A DNA stretch of 5,120 nt from Pseudomonadota bacterium. GTDB lineage: Bacteria > Bdellovibrionota_B > Oligoflexia > Silvanigrellales > Silvanigrellaceae. The stretch lies in assembly GCA_027490595.1 (NCBI GenBank), contig JAIXXU010000145.1, positions 1 through 5,120 of the forward strand, read 5' to 3'. Below the pieces are notes generated by a model. The model worked only from the letters and a program-made list of their open reading frames with translations, made no database searches and had not been told where the DNA came from. The translations under genes were made by a program, and so were the position numbers. The first letter of the stretch is position 1. Every line of letters starts with the position of its first letter. Positions 1 through 5,120 of the stretch are shown here, one piece after another.

Positions 1-402
1 AAAGACACCTCTTTGGTTTGTATCAATGGACCTCGCTTCAGCACTCGCGCAGAGAGTCAGATGTATAAAAATATGGGATGCGGTATCATCGGTATGACCG
101 TTATGCCTGAAGCTATTTTAGCTCGTGAAGCAGAAATGGCTTATGCAACACTTGCTTTTGTGACTGATTACGACAGCTGGCGAGAAGAGGAAGACGTCGT
201 TACTGTAGAAATGGTTATGCAGATTGTAAAAAACAACGTGGAAAAAGCTAAAAGAATTGCGCTTGATTTCTGCCAAAAATTACCAGCTGAAACAGAAAAC
301 TCAATTTTTCAAGCATCACAGTATTCCATCATGACTAATGAAAAAAATATACCTGCAGAAACAAAAGAAAACTTGAAACTTTTATTTGCTAAATATTGGT
401 GA
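1..402 (+). CDS. mtnP: S-methyl-5'-thioadenosine phosphorylase, C-terminal part (5' end outside window)
   Basis: Cytoplasmic enzyme that cleaves 5'-methylthioadenosine with phosphate to adenine and 5-methylthioribose-1-phosphate, the entry step of the phosphorolytic methionine salvage route. The frame is open from the first base, so the gene starts upstream; 133 codons plus TGA are present, about the last half of a protein that is usually 270-290 residues. Visible family motifs are GPRFSTRAES (partial residues 10-19), GMTVMPEAILAREA (31-44; the Met-Thr pair matches the ribose-contacting MT of MTAP) and TDYDSW (55-60), whose two Asp residues match the purine-binding Asp220/Asp222 of human MTAP. 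The RFSTRAES and TDYD signatures favour MTA phosphorylase over purine nucleoside phosphorylase, although some bacterial members also accept other nucleosides. It is followed after 6 nt by mtnA, which uses its product. No promoter can be seen because the start is missing. Confidence 0.93.
   Translation, partial: KDTSLVCINGPRFSTRAESQMYKNMGCGIIGMTVMPEAILAREAEMAYATLAFVTDYDSWREEEDVVTVEMVMQIVKNNVEKAKRIALDFCQKLPAETENSIFQASQYSIMTNEKNIPAETKENLKLLFAKYW
398..402 (+). promoter_or_regulatory. Probable ribosome binding site of mtnA overlapping the mtnP stop codon
   Basis: GGTGA, the 3' part of the extended Shine-Dalgarno consensus, ends on the mtnP TGA and lies 6 nt before the mtnA ATG. The overlap suggests that ribosomes finishing mtnP reinitiate on mtnA. 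The site is short and the assignment is an inference from position. Confidence 0.45.
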
Positions 403-408
403 AAACAA

Positions 409-1491
409 ATGAAATCCTTAGAAGCAATTTGCTATTCAAATTTTACTCTAAAAATTCTAAATCAACTGCTTCTTCCCTCAGAAATAGTGTATGAAGATTG
501 CAGCACAAGCGAAAAAGCTTTTCATGCAATTAAGCTTATGAAAGTTAGAGGCGCACCAGCAATCGCAATAACAGCAGCACTAGCTTTGTCTTGTGAAGCC
601 TATTCTCTGTCGTTTTCTAACTCCAAAGAGTTTGCTGAGTTTATTTTATCTAAACTAAATTATTTATGCCAAAGTAGGCCAACGGCTGTTAACCTATTTC
701 ATATGGCAGATAGTGCAAAACATCTTATAAATAGGTGTATGCAAGAAAATGCTTCTTTGAAAACTACCCAAGAAACGTTTTATAGCTTTGCAAAAAATTT
801 ATTTATTAAAGACATAGAAACAAACAAAGCTATTGGTTTTCACGGTTTAAAAGCAATAAAGTCTTTTAAAAATAAAAACATAAAAATTTTAACCCATTGC
901 AATACCGGTAGTTTAGCAACGGCAGGATACGGCACAGCACTTGGTGTGATTAGAGCTCTACATGCTGAGAATTGTCTTGAAAAAGTTTTTGCCACAGAAA
1001 CACGACCGTACAATCAAGGTTCAAGGCTAACAGCTTTTGAACTTGTGCACGAAAAAATACCTGCAACCTTAATTACCGACTCCATGGCTAGTTTTGCCAT
1101 GAAAACATTTGGAATCGACGCTGTGATTGTCGGAGCAGATAGGGTTGCTGCCAATGGAGATACAGCTAATAAAATCGGAACCTATCAACTTGCTGTAGCT
1201 GCTAATTTTCACAAAATCCCTTTTTTTGTGGCTTCTCCTTCCACATCAATTGATTTAAAGACTCAAAAAGGCGAAGATATACATATTGAACAACGTCCAA
1301 AAATTGAGATGATTTCTCTTAACGAAAAACTTTTAGCACCCATGGAAATTGATGGTTGGAATCCATCTTTTGATGTAACACCACACAAGCTAATTTCCGG
1401 AATTATTACAGAATATGGGGTCATTTATCCAGATAGTCATAATTCATTTAATATGACTTCTTTCCTAAAAAATGGAGAAAATTTCTCTTGA
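409..1491 (+). CDS. mtnA: S-methyl-5-thioribose-1-phosphate isomerase
   Basis: Converts the aldose 5-methylthioribose-1-phosphate to the ketose 5-methylthioribulose-1-phosphate in the cytoplasm. It is a member of the eIF2B-alpha/MtnA family; 360 residues is normal length. Seen in order: the RGAP phosphate-binding motif (residues 47-50), THCNTGSLATAGYGTALG (162-179) with Cys164 matching catalytic Cys160 of B. subtilis MtnA, ETRPYNQGSRLTAFEL (197-212), the GADR motif (242-245) with Asp244 matching catalytic Asp240, the ANGDTANKIGTY segment (248-259), and the C-terminal GWNPSFDVTP (316-325) and IITEYGVI stretch (332-339). Both catalytic residues and the DTANKIGT signature separate it from eIF2B-like ribose-1,5-bisphosphate isomerases. 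The ATG start follows mtnP by 6 nt. Its product feeds the mtnB and mtnW products encoded just downstream. No mtnK kinase is needed because the upstream MtnP already makes the 1-phosphate. Confidence 0.96.
   Translation: MKSLEAICYSNFTLKILNQLLLPSEIVYEDCSTSEKAFHAIKLMKVRGAPAIAITAALALSCEAYSLSFSNSKEFAEFILSKLNYLCQSRPTAVNLFHMADSAKHLINRCMQENASLKTTQETFYSFAKNLFIKDIETNKAIGFHGLKAIKSFKNKNIKILTHCNTGSLATAGYGTALGVIRALHAENCLEKVFATETRPYNQGSRLTAFELVHEKIPATLITDSMASFAMKTFGIDAVIVGADRVAANGDTANKIGTYQLAVAANFHKIPFFVASPSTSIDLKTQKGEDIHIEQRPKIEMISLNEKLLAPMEIDGWNPSFDVTPHKLISGIITEYGVIYPDSHNSFNMTSFLKNGENFS
1474..1477 (+). promoter_or_regulatory. Shine-Dalgarno site that supports the TTG start of mtnW
   Basis: GGAG lies inside the last codons of mtnA, 10 nt before the TTG at 1488. 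The next in-frame TTG (1494) would be 16 nt away, too far, and the first in-frame ATG is more than 80 codons downstream within conserved sequence. This makes TTG 1488 the best start. Confidence 0.6.
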
Positions 1492-2630
1492 ACTTGAAGA
1501 AATTACCCTCATATTTATTCGCTTATGAAAATACTACCGCACACGCATTGATAACCTATCAAATTTCAAAAAAAATTTATGATGAAAAAATCGTGGAAGA
1601 AATTGCTGTCGGTCAAAGTTTAGGTGCATGGGATGAATCTTTCGTAAGCAAAGAAATCTTAAAATCCAAAGTGGCCAAAGTTATTTCCATAGAAGAGCGT
1701 GAAGATTTTTTTTATGCAACGTTGGGTTTTCCCATGATTCTATGGCATGGAAAACTCTCATGGCTTCTAACCTTAGCATTTGGCAAGATGAGTTTTTATC
1801 CTGAAATATCTCTTTATGACATAACTCTAGAACCCGGTTGTTTTGACAAAGAAAACTTAATTGGACCAAAATTTGATTTTAATCAGTTGTCAATTTTAGT
1901 TCAAAAAAATGGCTTAAAACCCCTACTAATGGGTATTCTAAAACCAAATGTAGCAATGACCCCAAATCAAATCGCTTACTTGTATGAAGAAGCTGCAAAA
2001 GCAGAAATCGATTTTTTGAAAGATGATGAAATTAGATTTGATAACTGCCACAAAGACCTTTTTGAACGCATTGAACTTATAAGAAATATCAGAGAAAAGA
2101 ATAATTATAAGACTATTTATGCAATTAATCTTCCAATAGAAGGGCCACAATATCTAGATCTAGCTAAGGAGTTGGAAAAAAGAGGAGCTCAAGCTTTTAT
2201 AGTCAATACATGGATTTATGGAATTGATATCCTACAGAATCTAAGAAGGATAAGTTCAGTCCCCATTTTATCTCACCCTGCTTTGGTTGGGGCGTTCACG
2301 ATAGGACAAGATCAAAAAGTCCATCCCAGAGTAACATTGGCTCAGATGATTCGTTATGCAGGTGCTGATATGAGCTTATTTCCTAGCCCCTACGGGAAGA
2401 TTGGAACACCTAAAAAAATATCTTTGGATATCGCAATGAATTGTCAAAAGTCACTTCCTATCAAAGAAATTACACCTGTACCTAGCGCAGGGATTCAACC
2501 AGAACATTGCCAGCAAGCCCTGAAAGATTTTGGAAATAAATTTGTTCTTAATGCAGGCACAAGTATCTTTGCGAATAAAAAAAACATCGAAACGAACATT
2601 AAAAATTTTCAAAAAGAATTATATCAATGA
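1488..2630 (+). CDS. mtnW: RuBisCO-like protein (form IV), probable 2,3-diketo-5-methylthiopentyl-1-phosphate enolase
   Basis: RuBisCO large-subunit superfamily protein of 380 residues, shorter than true RuBisCO (about 470) and close to MtnW size (about 410). Enolises 2,3-diketo-5-methylthiopentyl-1-phosphate to the 2-hydroxy-3-keto form, after MtnB and before the MtnX phosphatase. Seen: a GAW motif with Trp48 (RuBisCO Trp66), FGKMS (98-102), loop-1 LKPN with Lys152 (RuBisCO Lys175), FLKDDE (176-181) with the carbamylatable Lys178 and metal ligands Asp180/Glu181, HPALVGAFT (263-271), FPSPYGKIG (298-306) with Lys304 in the loop-6 Lys334 position, SAG (333-335) and NAGT (355-358). Lys100 falls at RuBisCO Asn123, where Geobacillus MtnW has its base Lys98. 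Glu60, Lys177 and His327 of RuBisCO are replaced (Gly42, Asn154, Leu297), so carboxylation is not expected. TTG start; TTGA overlap with mtnA. Alternatives are other RLP proton-transfer activities, but the mtn context favours the enolase. Confidence 0.85.
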   Translation: MNLKKLPSYLFAYENTTAHALITYQISKKIYDEKIVEEIAVGQSLGAWDESFVSKEILKSKVAKVISIEEREDFFYATLGFPMILWHGKLSWLLTLAFGKMSFYPEISLYDITLEPGCFDKENLIGPKFDFNQLSILVQKNGLKPLLMGILKPNVAMTPNQIAYLYEEAAKAEIDFLKDDEIRFDNCHKDLFERIELIRNIREKNNYKTIYAINLPIEGPQYLDLAKELEKRGAQAFIVNTWIYGIDILQNLRRISSVPILSHPALVGAFTIGQDQKVHPRVTLAQMIRYAGADMSLFPSPYGKIGTPKKISLDIAMNCQKSLPIKEITPVPSAGIQPEHCQQALKDFGNKFVLNAGTSIFANKKNIETNIKNFQKELYQ

Positions 2631-3265
2631 AAAAAAAACATTGCTTTATTAATCCTCAGTATCTAAGTATTTTGAAAAATCAAGAACTAAAAAAACTATG
2701 TGATCTTGCAAGATATCTTGATAAAAGAAATGCAATTCCTGCAACAAGTAGTAATTTTAGTATGCGCTTTTCGACAGAAACCTTCTTGATTTCTCGTTCC
2801 GGATTTCACAAAAGAAATCTTAGAACAGATGATTTTATCAATGTAAACCTTGAAGGAAAACCTAATTTTTTTATGGCTTCAAAACCTAGTGATGAAACAT
2901 TGCTTCATGCTCTTATTTATAAATTATTTCCAGATGCCCAGTTTGTTGCTCACACTCATGCTAAAGAATTCGATGAATTTAAATCAACGCAAGCTTTATT
3001 TTCAAACCATGAATTAATCAAAGCATTTGGTTACAGTACACACGAATCATCCTTTAGCTTTCCTATATTTCCCAATAACCAAGACATTAAATTACTCGCT
3101 GATAGAATTGCCCCTGAAATTATCAATACCATCCATAAAAAAAATATTTTTGTTGGATTTGGACTAGAAAGACACGGCATTTATTGTTTTGGAAAAACTG
3201 TAGAACAAGTTCAAAATTATCTTGAAGCCTTGATGTATTTGTCTAATTTGGTAGGTACTCCCTAG
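2627..3265 (+). CDS. mtnB: Methylthioribulose-1-phosphate dehydratase (class II aldolase family)
   Basis: Zinc-dependent cytoplasmic enzyme of the class II aldolase/adducin fold that dehydrates 5-methylthioribulose-1-phosphate to 2,3-diketo-5-methylthiopentyl-1-phosphate, the substrate of the protein encoded just upstream. The 212-residue length is typical of bacterial MtnB (about 200-210). Seen: PATSSNFSMR (residues 38-47), SRSGFHKRNL (56-65), KPSDETLLH (86-94) with the probable catalytic Glu90, and AHTHAKEF (108-115). Zinc ligands are His109 and His111, and a third, His183, in ERHGIYCFGK, followed by a C-terminal helix (192-206) typical of the family. The SSNFS and SGxHKxxL motifs fit MtnB better than fuculose- or ribulose-type aldolases. 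The ATG shares an ATGA overlap with the mtnW stop and has only a weak purine-rich upstream stretch, so it is probably translated by coupling. Codons 2-4 lie in a run of nine A. Its 3' end overlaps convergent pepQ by 23 nt. An Ald2-like aldolase that splits MTRu-1-P is a less likely alternative. Confidence 0.88.
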   Translation: MKKKHCFINPQYLSILKNQELKKLCDLARYLDKRNAIPATSSNFSMRFSTETFLISRSGFHKRNLRTDDFINVNLEGKPNFFMASKPSDETLLHALIYKLFPDAQFVAHTHAKEFDEFKSTQALFSNHELIKAFGYSTHESSFSFPIFPNNQDIKLLADRIAPEIINTIHKKNIFVGFGLERHGIYCFGKTVEQVQNYLEALMYLSNLVGTP

Positions 3266-4568
3266 TTAAATTACGTGGTGCATTTTTAGTAACTAAAACA
3301 TTATCTTCTATGCGAATTCCCCCCAAAGGCACAAGTTCACTTACCAACTCCCAATTAACGAATGAATTTAATTTTGAATCAGACTTTAATTTATCAAGTA
3401 ACATAGGAATAAAATAAAGACCTGGCTCAATAGTAACAAGCATATTTTCTTCCAAATTACCAACAAAACGTAGTGTTTTGCTCTTCGAAGCACTTGAGGG
3501 AAGGGGCCCAAATACACCATTTTTATCTATTTGTTTTCCACCAATGTCATGGACTTGAACTCCCAGCATATGCCCTAAACCATGTGGCATAAAGTTTTTG
3601 ACTATTTGAAGACTTATTTCTTTGTCGTCTGAGGATTTTATAATGGAATTTTTTTCTAAAATTCTACAAATCTCAAATAGACACTTTTCGTGTAATTCTG
3701 GAAAAGATTGTCCTACTTTCACAGAATCACAAAGTGCTTTTTGCATTAATTTCATCTCGTGCAAGATTGAGTCAAATACAGGTGAAACCCCCGGAACACT
3801 ATAGGTTCTTGTAATATCAGAATGATAATTAGCGTAAGATGCTCCAGAATCAATCAACAAAACCTTACCTTTTTTCATTTGATTTTTTAAGCGATAGTGA
3901 AGAATAGCCGCATTTTTATCCAGTGCAACAATGCCAGAATAAGGTAAATTCTCATCTAGTTGTCCTAATGCCATCAAATAACCCATGTGAATTTCATATT
4001 CTGAACCACCTGCTAGAAAAATCTCTTTCGCAGCGTTATGCCCTGAAGCAGCAATTTTATTTGCTTCTAGATGACAATAAATTTCATACTCAGACTTATA
4101 GCGACGAAACCAATTCAATCTTGCTGTAAATATCTCACAATTAATTTTTATATTTTGAGAAGCCTTGGCATATTTTGTTTCTTGGCCGATAAAAACACCA
4201 CCCGAGCAATCACCTAAAGAAATCCAAAGTTTTTCAATCTGATGAACAATTCGTATATCAAAAAAATCTTGCCAATAGGGATTCCCTAGTTCTTCATGAC
4301 TGTCCCAAAAATCATGGGGAGAATAATAAACCAAGAGTGGCTTTTGACCAGGTGAATATTTTAAGAAATGATGTGGTCCTTTGGCAGGACACCAATGAGC
4401 AAAATGTGGATTAGACTTGAAAACTGCGTGGGAATCATCTTCAAAATAGGTGAAAGGTTCACCGGAACCTAGAACAAAACAGGTATATTGTAAGGCTTCT
4501 AAGGCCTTTTCTCCCTGAGAGATTAATGTATTTAAATGATGCTTGAAAAGATCCTTTAGATGTTCCAT
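3243..4568 (-). CDS. pepQ: Xaa-Pro dipeptidase (prolidase, M24B metallopeptidase)
   Basis: Cytoplasmic dimetal hydrolase that splits dipeptides with C-terminal proline, recycling proline from peptide breakdown; E. coli PepQ also hydrolyses some organophosphate triesters. The 441-residue length is nearly that of E. coli PepQ (443), and similarity runs end to end. The N-terminal domain has the HxxTL-type start and the SGEPFTYFEDDSHAVFKSNP region (35-54). The pita-bread domain carries all five metal ligands: Asp240 (LLIDSGA), Asp251 (HSDITRTYS), His333 (MPHGLGHMLG), Glu381 (TIEPGLYF) and Glu421 (GGIRIEDN), matching E. coli Asp246, Asp257, His339, Glu384 and Glu423. VQVHD (337-341) is also kept. 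The ATG is chosen because GAGG lies 9 nt upstream and the N-terminus aligns with E. coli PepQ. The gene converges on mtnB and diverges from the Nudix gene across 30 bp. No functional link to the mtn genes is apparent. Confidence 0.95.
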   Translation of the reverse strand: MEHLKDLFKHHLNTLISQGEKALEALQYTCFVLGSGEPFTYFEDDSHAVFKSNPHFAHWCPAKGPHHFLKYSPGQKPLLVYYSPHDFWDSHEELGNPYWQDFFDIRIVHQIEKLWISLGDCSGGVFIGQETKYAKASQNIKINCEIFTARLNWFRRYKSEYEIYCHLEANKIAASGHNAAKEIFLAGGSEYEIHMGYLMALGQLDENLPYSGIVALDKNAAILHYRLKNQMKKGKVLLIDSGASYANYHSDITRTYSVPGVSPVFDSILHEMKLMQKALCDSVKVGQSFPELHEKCLFEICRILEKNSIIKSSDDKEISLQIVKNFMPHGLGHMLGVQVHDIGGKQIDKNGVFGPLPSSASKSKTLRFVGNLEENMLVTIEPGLYFIPMLLDKLKSDSKLNSFVNWELVSELVPLGGIRIEDNVLVTKNAPRNLTREYLPN

Positions 4569-4577
4569 TGTTGCTTA

Positions 4578-4581
4578 CCTC
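4578..4581 (-). promoter_or_regulatory. Ribosome binding site of pepQ
   Basis: Read on the minus strand this is GAGG, 9 nt before the pepQ ATG at 4568. It directly abuts the plus-strand ribosome binding site of the divergent Nudix gene. Confidence 0.65.
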
Positions 4582-4588
4582 GGAAAGG
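4582..4588 (+). promoter_or_regulatory. Ribosome binding site of the Nudix hydrolase gene
   Basis: GGAAAGG lies 10 nt before the ATG at 4599. Its presence supports this start and the reality of the gene. Confidence 0.55.
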
Positions 4589-4598
4589 TTGTATTGAT

Positions 4599-5120
4599 AT
4601 GATAATCGCAGACCAAAGAAAATATTTGTATAAAATAATCAAAGATTATGAAGCCTATATTAATTCTACTGGCGAGATAAAACAACTTAACATAATTTCG
4701 TTGTTTCTTTCTTTTATTGAGGAAAATCCTGCCTGCTTTTTTAGAAGCAACAAAATTGGCCATGTTACTGGTTCTTGTTTGGTCATAAATCCAAACCTCA
4801 ACAAAATTTTATTTACATACCATGCCAAACTAAAAATGTGGTTGCAGCTTGGAGGTCATGCAGACGGTGATCCCTTTATTCAAAATGTGGTTGTCAAAGA
4901 AGCACAAGAAGAGTCAGGCCTTTCAGAATTTTATTTTGTAGACATTACAAATAATCGGTTGATTGAAAGCTCCCTGGGTACAATTTTCTCCCTTTTGCCC
5001 TTTGACTTAGATCGACATATCATTCCAAAATATAAAGAAGATCCTCAGCATTATCACTATGATGTTAGGTTCATACTCGTATCTAAAGAGGAATCTTACG
5101 TTATGTCTGAAGAATCACTT
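4599..5120 (+). CDS. Nudix hydrolase (3' end outside window)
   Basis: 174 codons are open from ATG 4599 to the window edge without a stop. Nudix enzymes hydrolyse nucleoside diphosphates linked to another moiety in a divalent-metal-dependent way; the substrate here cannot be read from sequence. Seen: an N-terminal helical region (1-45), CFFRSNKIGHVTGS (47-59), which is typical before the Nudix fold in this subfamily, the strand/turn KMWLQLGGHADGD (79-91), and a 23-residue Nudix box at 86-108 ending KEAQEESGL (100-108) with the metal-binding EE pair Glu104/Glu105. HYHYDVRFIL (151-160) is the later strand typical of GGHADG-type members. The box departs from GX5EX7REUXEEXGU: the first Glu is Pro92 and the Arg is Lys100. 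From memory, Pro at that place is common in this subfamily, so activity is still likely. Start supported by GGAAAGG 10 nt upstream. Often annotated simply as Nudix hydrolase or ADP-ribose pyrophosphatase-like. Confidence 0.9.
   Translation, partial: MIIADQRKYLYKIIKDYEAYINSTGEIKQLNIISLFLSFIEENPACFFRSNKIGHVTGSCLVINPNLNKILFTYHAKLKMWLQLGGHADGDPFIQNVVVKEAQEESGLSEFYFVDITNNRLIESSLGTIFSLLPFDLDRHIIPKYKEDPQHYHYDVRFILVSKEESYVMSEESL

Larger units (their letters stand above)
4569..4598. other. 30-bp divergent intergenic gap between pepQ and the Nudix gene
   Basis: This is the only intergenic space in the window longer than 6 bp. It contains the two back-to-back Shine-Dalgarno sites and nothing else recognisable. 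It is too short to hold two promoters, so -10/-35 elements for each gene must lie at least partly within the first codons of the other. I could not identify a convincing sigma70 pair on either strand. Confidence 0.7.

Noticed and set aside
1681..1869. Minus-strand open frame of 62 codons
   Set aside because: It lies wholly inside mtnW, opposite conserved RuBisCO-fold sequence, has no recognisable motifs and no evident ribosome site; a shadow frame.
1938..2150. Minus-strand open frame of 70 codons with a hydrophobic stretch
   Set aside because: It is antisense to the mtnW KDDE region. The hydrophobic look comes from the complement of Lys/Asn/Glu-rich codons, not from a real membrane protein.
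1488..2630. True carbon-fixing RuBisCO large subunit
   Set aside because: Several carboxylase residues are replaced (the Glu60, Asn123, Lys177 and His327 equivalents), the protein is about 90 residues shorter, and the gene sits in a methionine salvage operon.
3622..3804. Plus-strand open frame of 60 codons
   Set aside because: It is antisense to the conserved metal-binding part of pepQ and shows no homology or start signal.
3923..4129. Plus-strand open frame of 68 codons
   Set aside because: It is antisense to pepQ, with no motif or ribosome site that I can support.
4543..4571. Possible sigma70 promoter for the Nudix gene (TTGAAA at 4543-4548 with a -10 about 17 nt later)
   Set aside because: The -35 hexamer is fair, but the hexamer at the -10 position (CATTGT) matches only 3 of 6 consensus bases; not good enough to annotate.
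4575..4763. Minus-strand open frame of 62 codons
   Set aside because: It is antisense to the Nudix gene 5' region, which has a clear product; it would also overlap the pepQ leader.

Overview
The window is AT-rich (roughly one third G+C by eye), densely packed bacterial DNA. It holds five complete or near-complete genes plus one gene fragment at the left edge, and almost no non-coding sequence. No RNA genes, insertion sequences, CRISPR arrays or long repeats are visible. The PepQ-type dipeptidase, a proteobacterial family close to E. coli PepQ over its whole length, and the GGHADG-type Nudix protein suggest a low-GC proteobacterium, perhaps gammaproteobacterial. The sequence does not fix the taxon.

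Left block (1-3265, plus strand): four tightly coupled genes of the methionine salvage (methylthioadenosine, MTA) pathway. They are the 3' part of mtnP (MTA phosphorylase), mtnA (methylthioribose-1-phosphate isomerase), a RuBisCO-like protein that best fits mtnW (2,3-diketo-5-methylthiopentyl-1-phosphate enolase), and mtnB (methylthioribulose-1-phosphate dehydratase). The junctions are a 6-nt gap, a TTGA overlap and an ATGA overlap, so this is one transcription unit with likely translational coupling. The expected flow is MTA -> MTR-1-P (MtnP) -> MTRu-1-P (MtnA) -> DK-MTP-1-P (MtnB) -> HK-MTPenyl-1-P (MtnW). The later steps (MtnX phosphatase, MtnD dioxygenase, transaminase) are not in the window.

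Right block: pepQ (Xaa-Pro dipeptidase) lies on the minus strand and converges on mtnB, with a 23-nt overlap of the two 3' ends. Only 30 bp upstream of pepQ, a divergent plus-strand Nudix hydrolase gene begins and runs off the right edge. The two Shine-Dalgarno sites sit back to back in that 30-bp gap, so the promoters must reach into the neighbouring coding sequences.

The most notable item is the RuBisCO-like protein. It keeps the carbamylated-lysine/metal motif and the loop-6 lysine of RuBisCO, but it has an MtnW-type lysine at the RuBisCO Asn123 position. It sits in a salvage operon of a PepQ-bearing, probably proteobacterial genome, where the MtnC enolase-phosphatase would be the more familiar solution. 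No wholly new system is evident.
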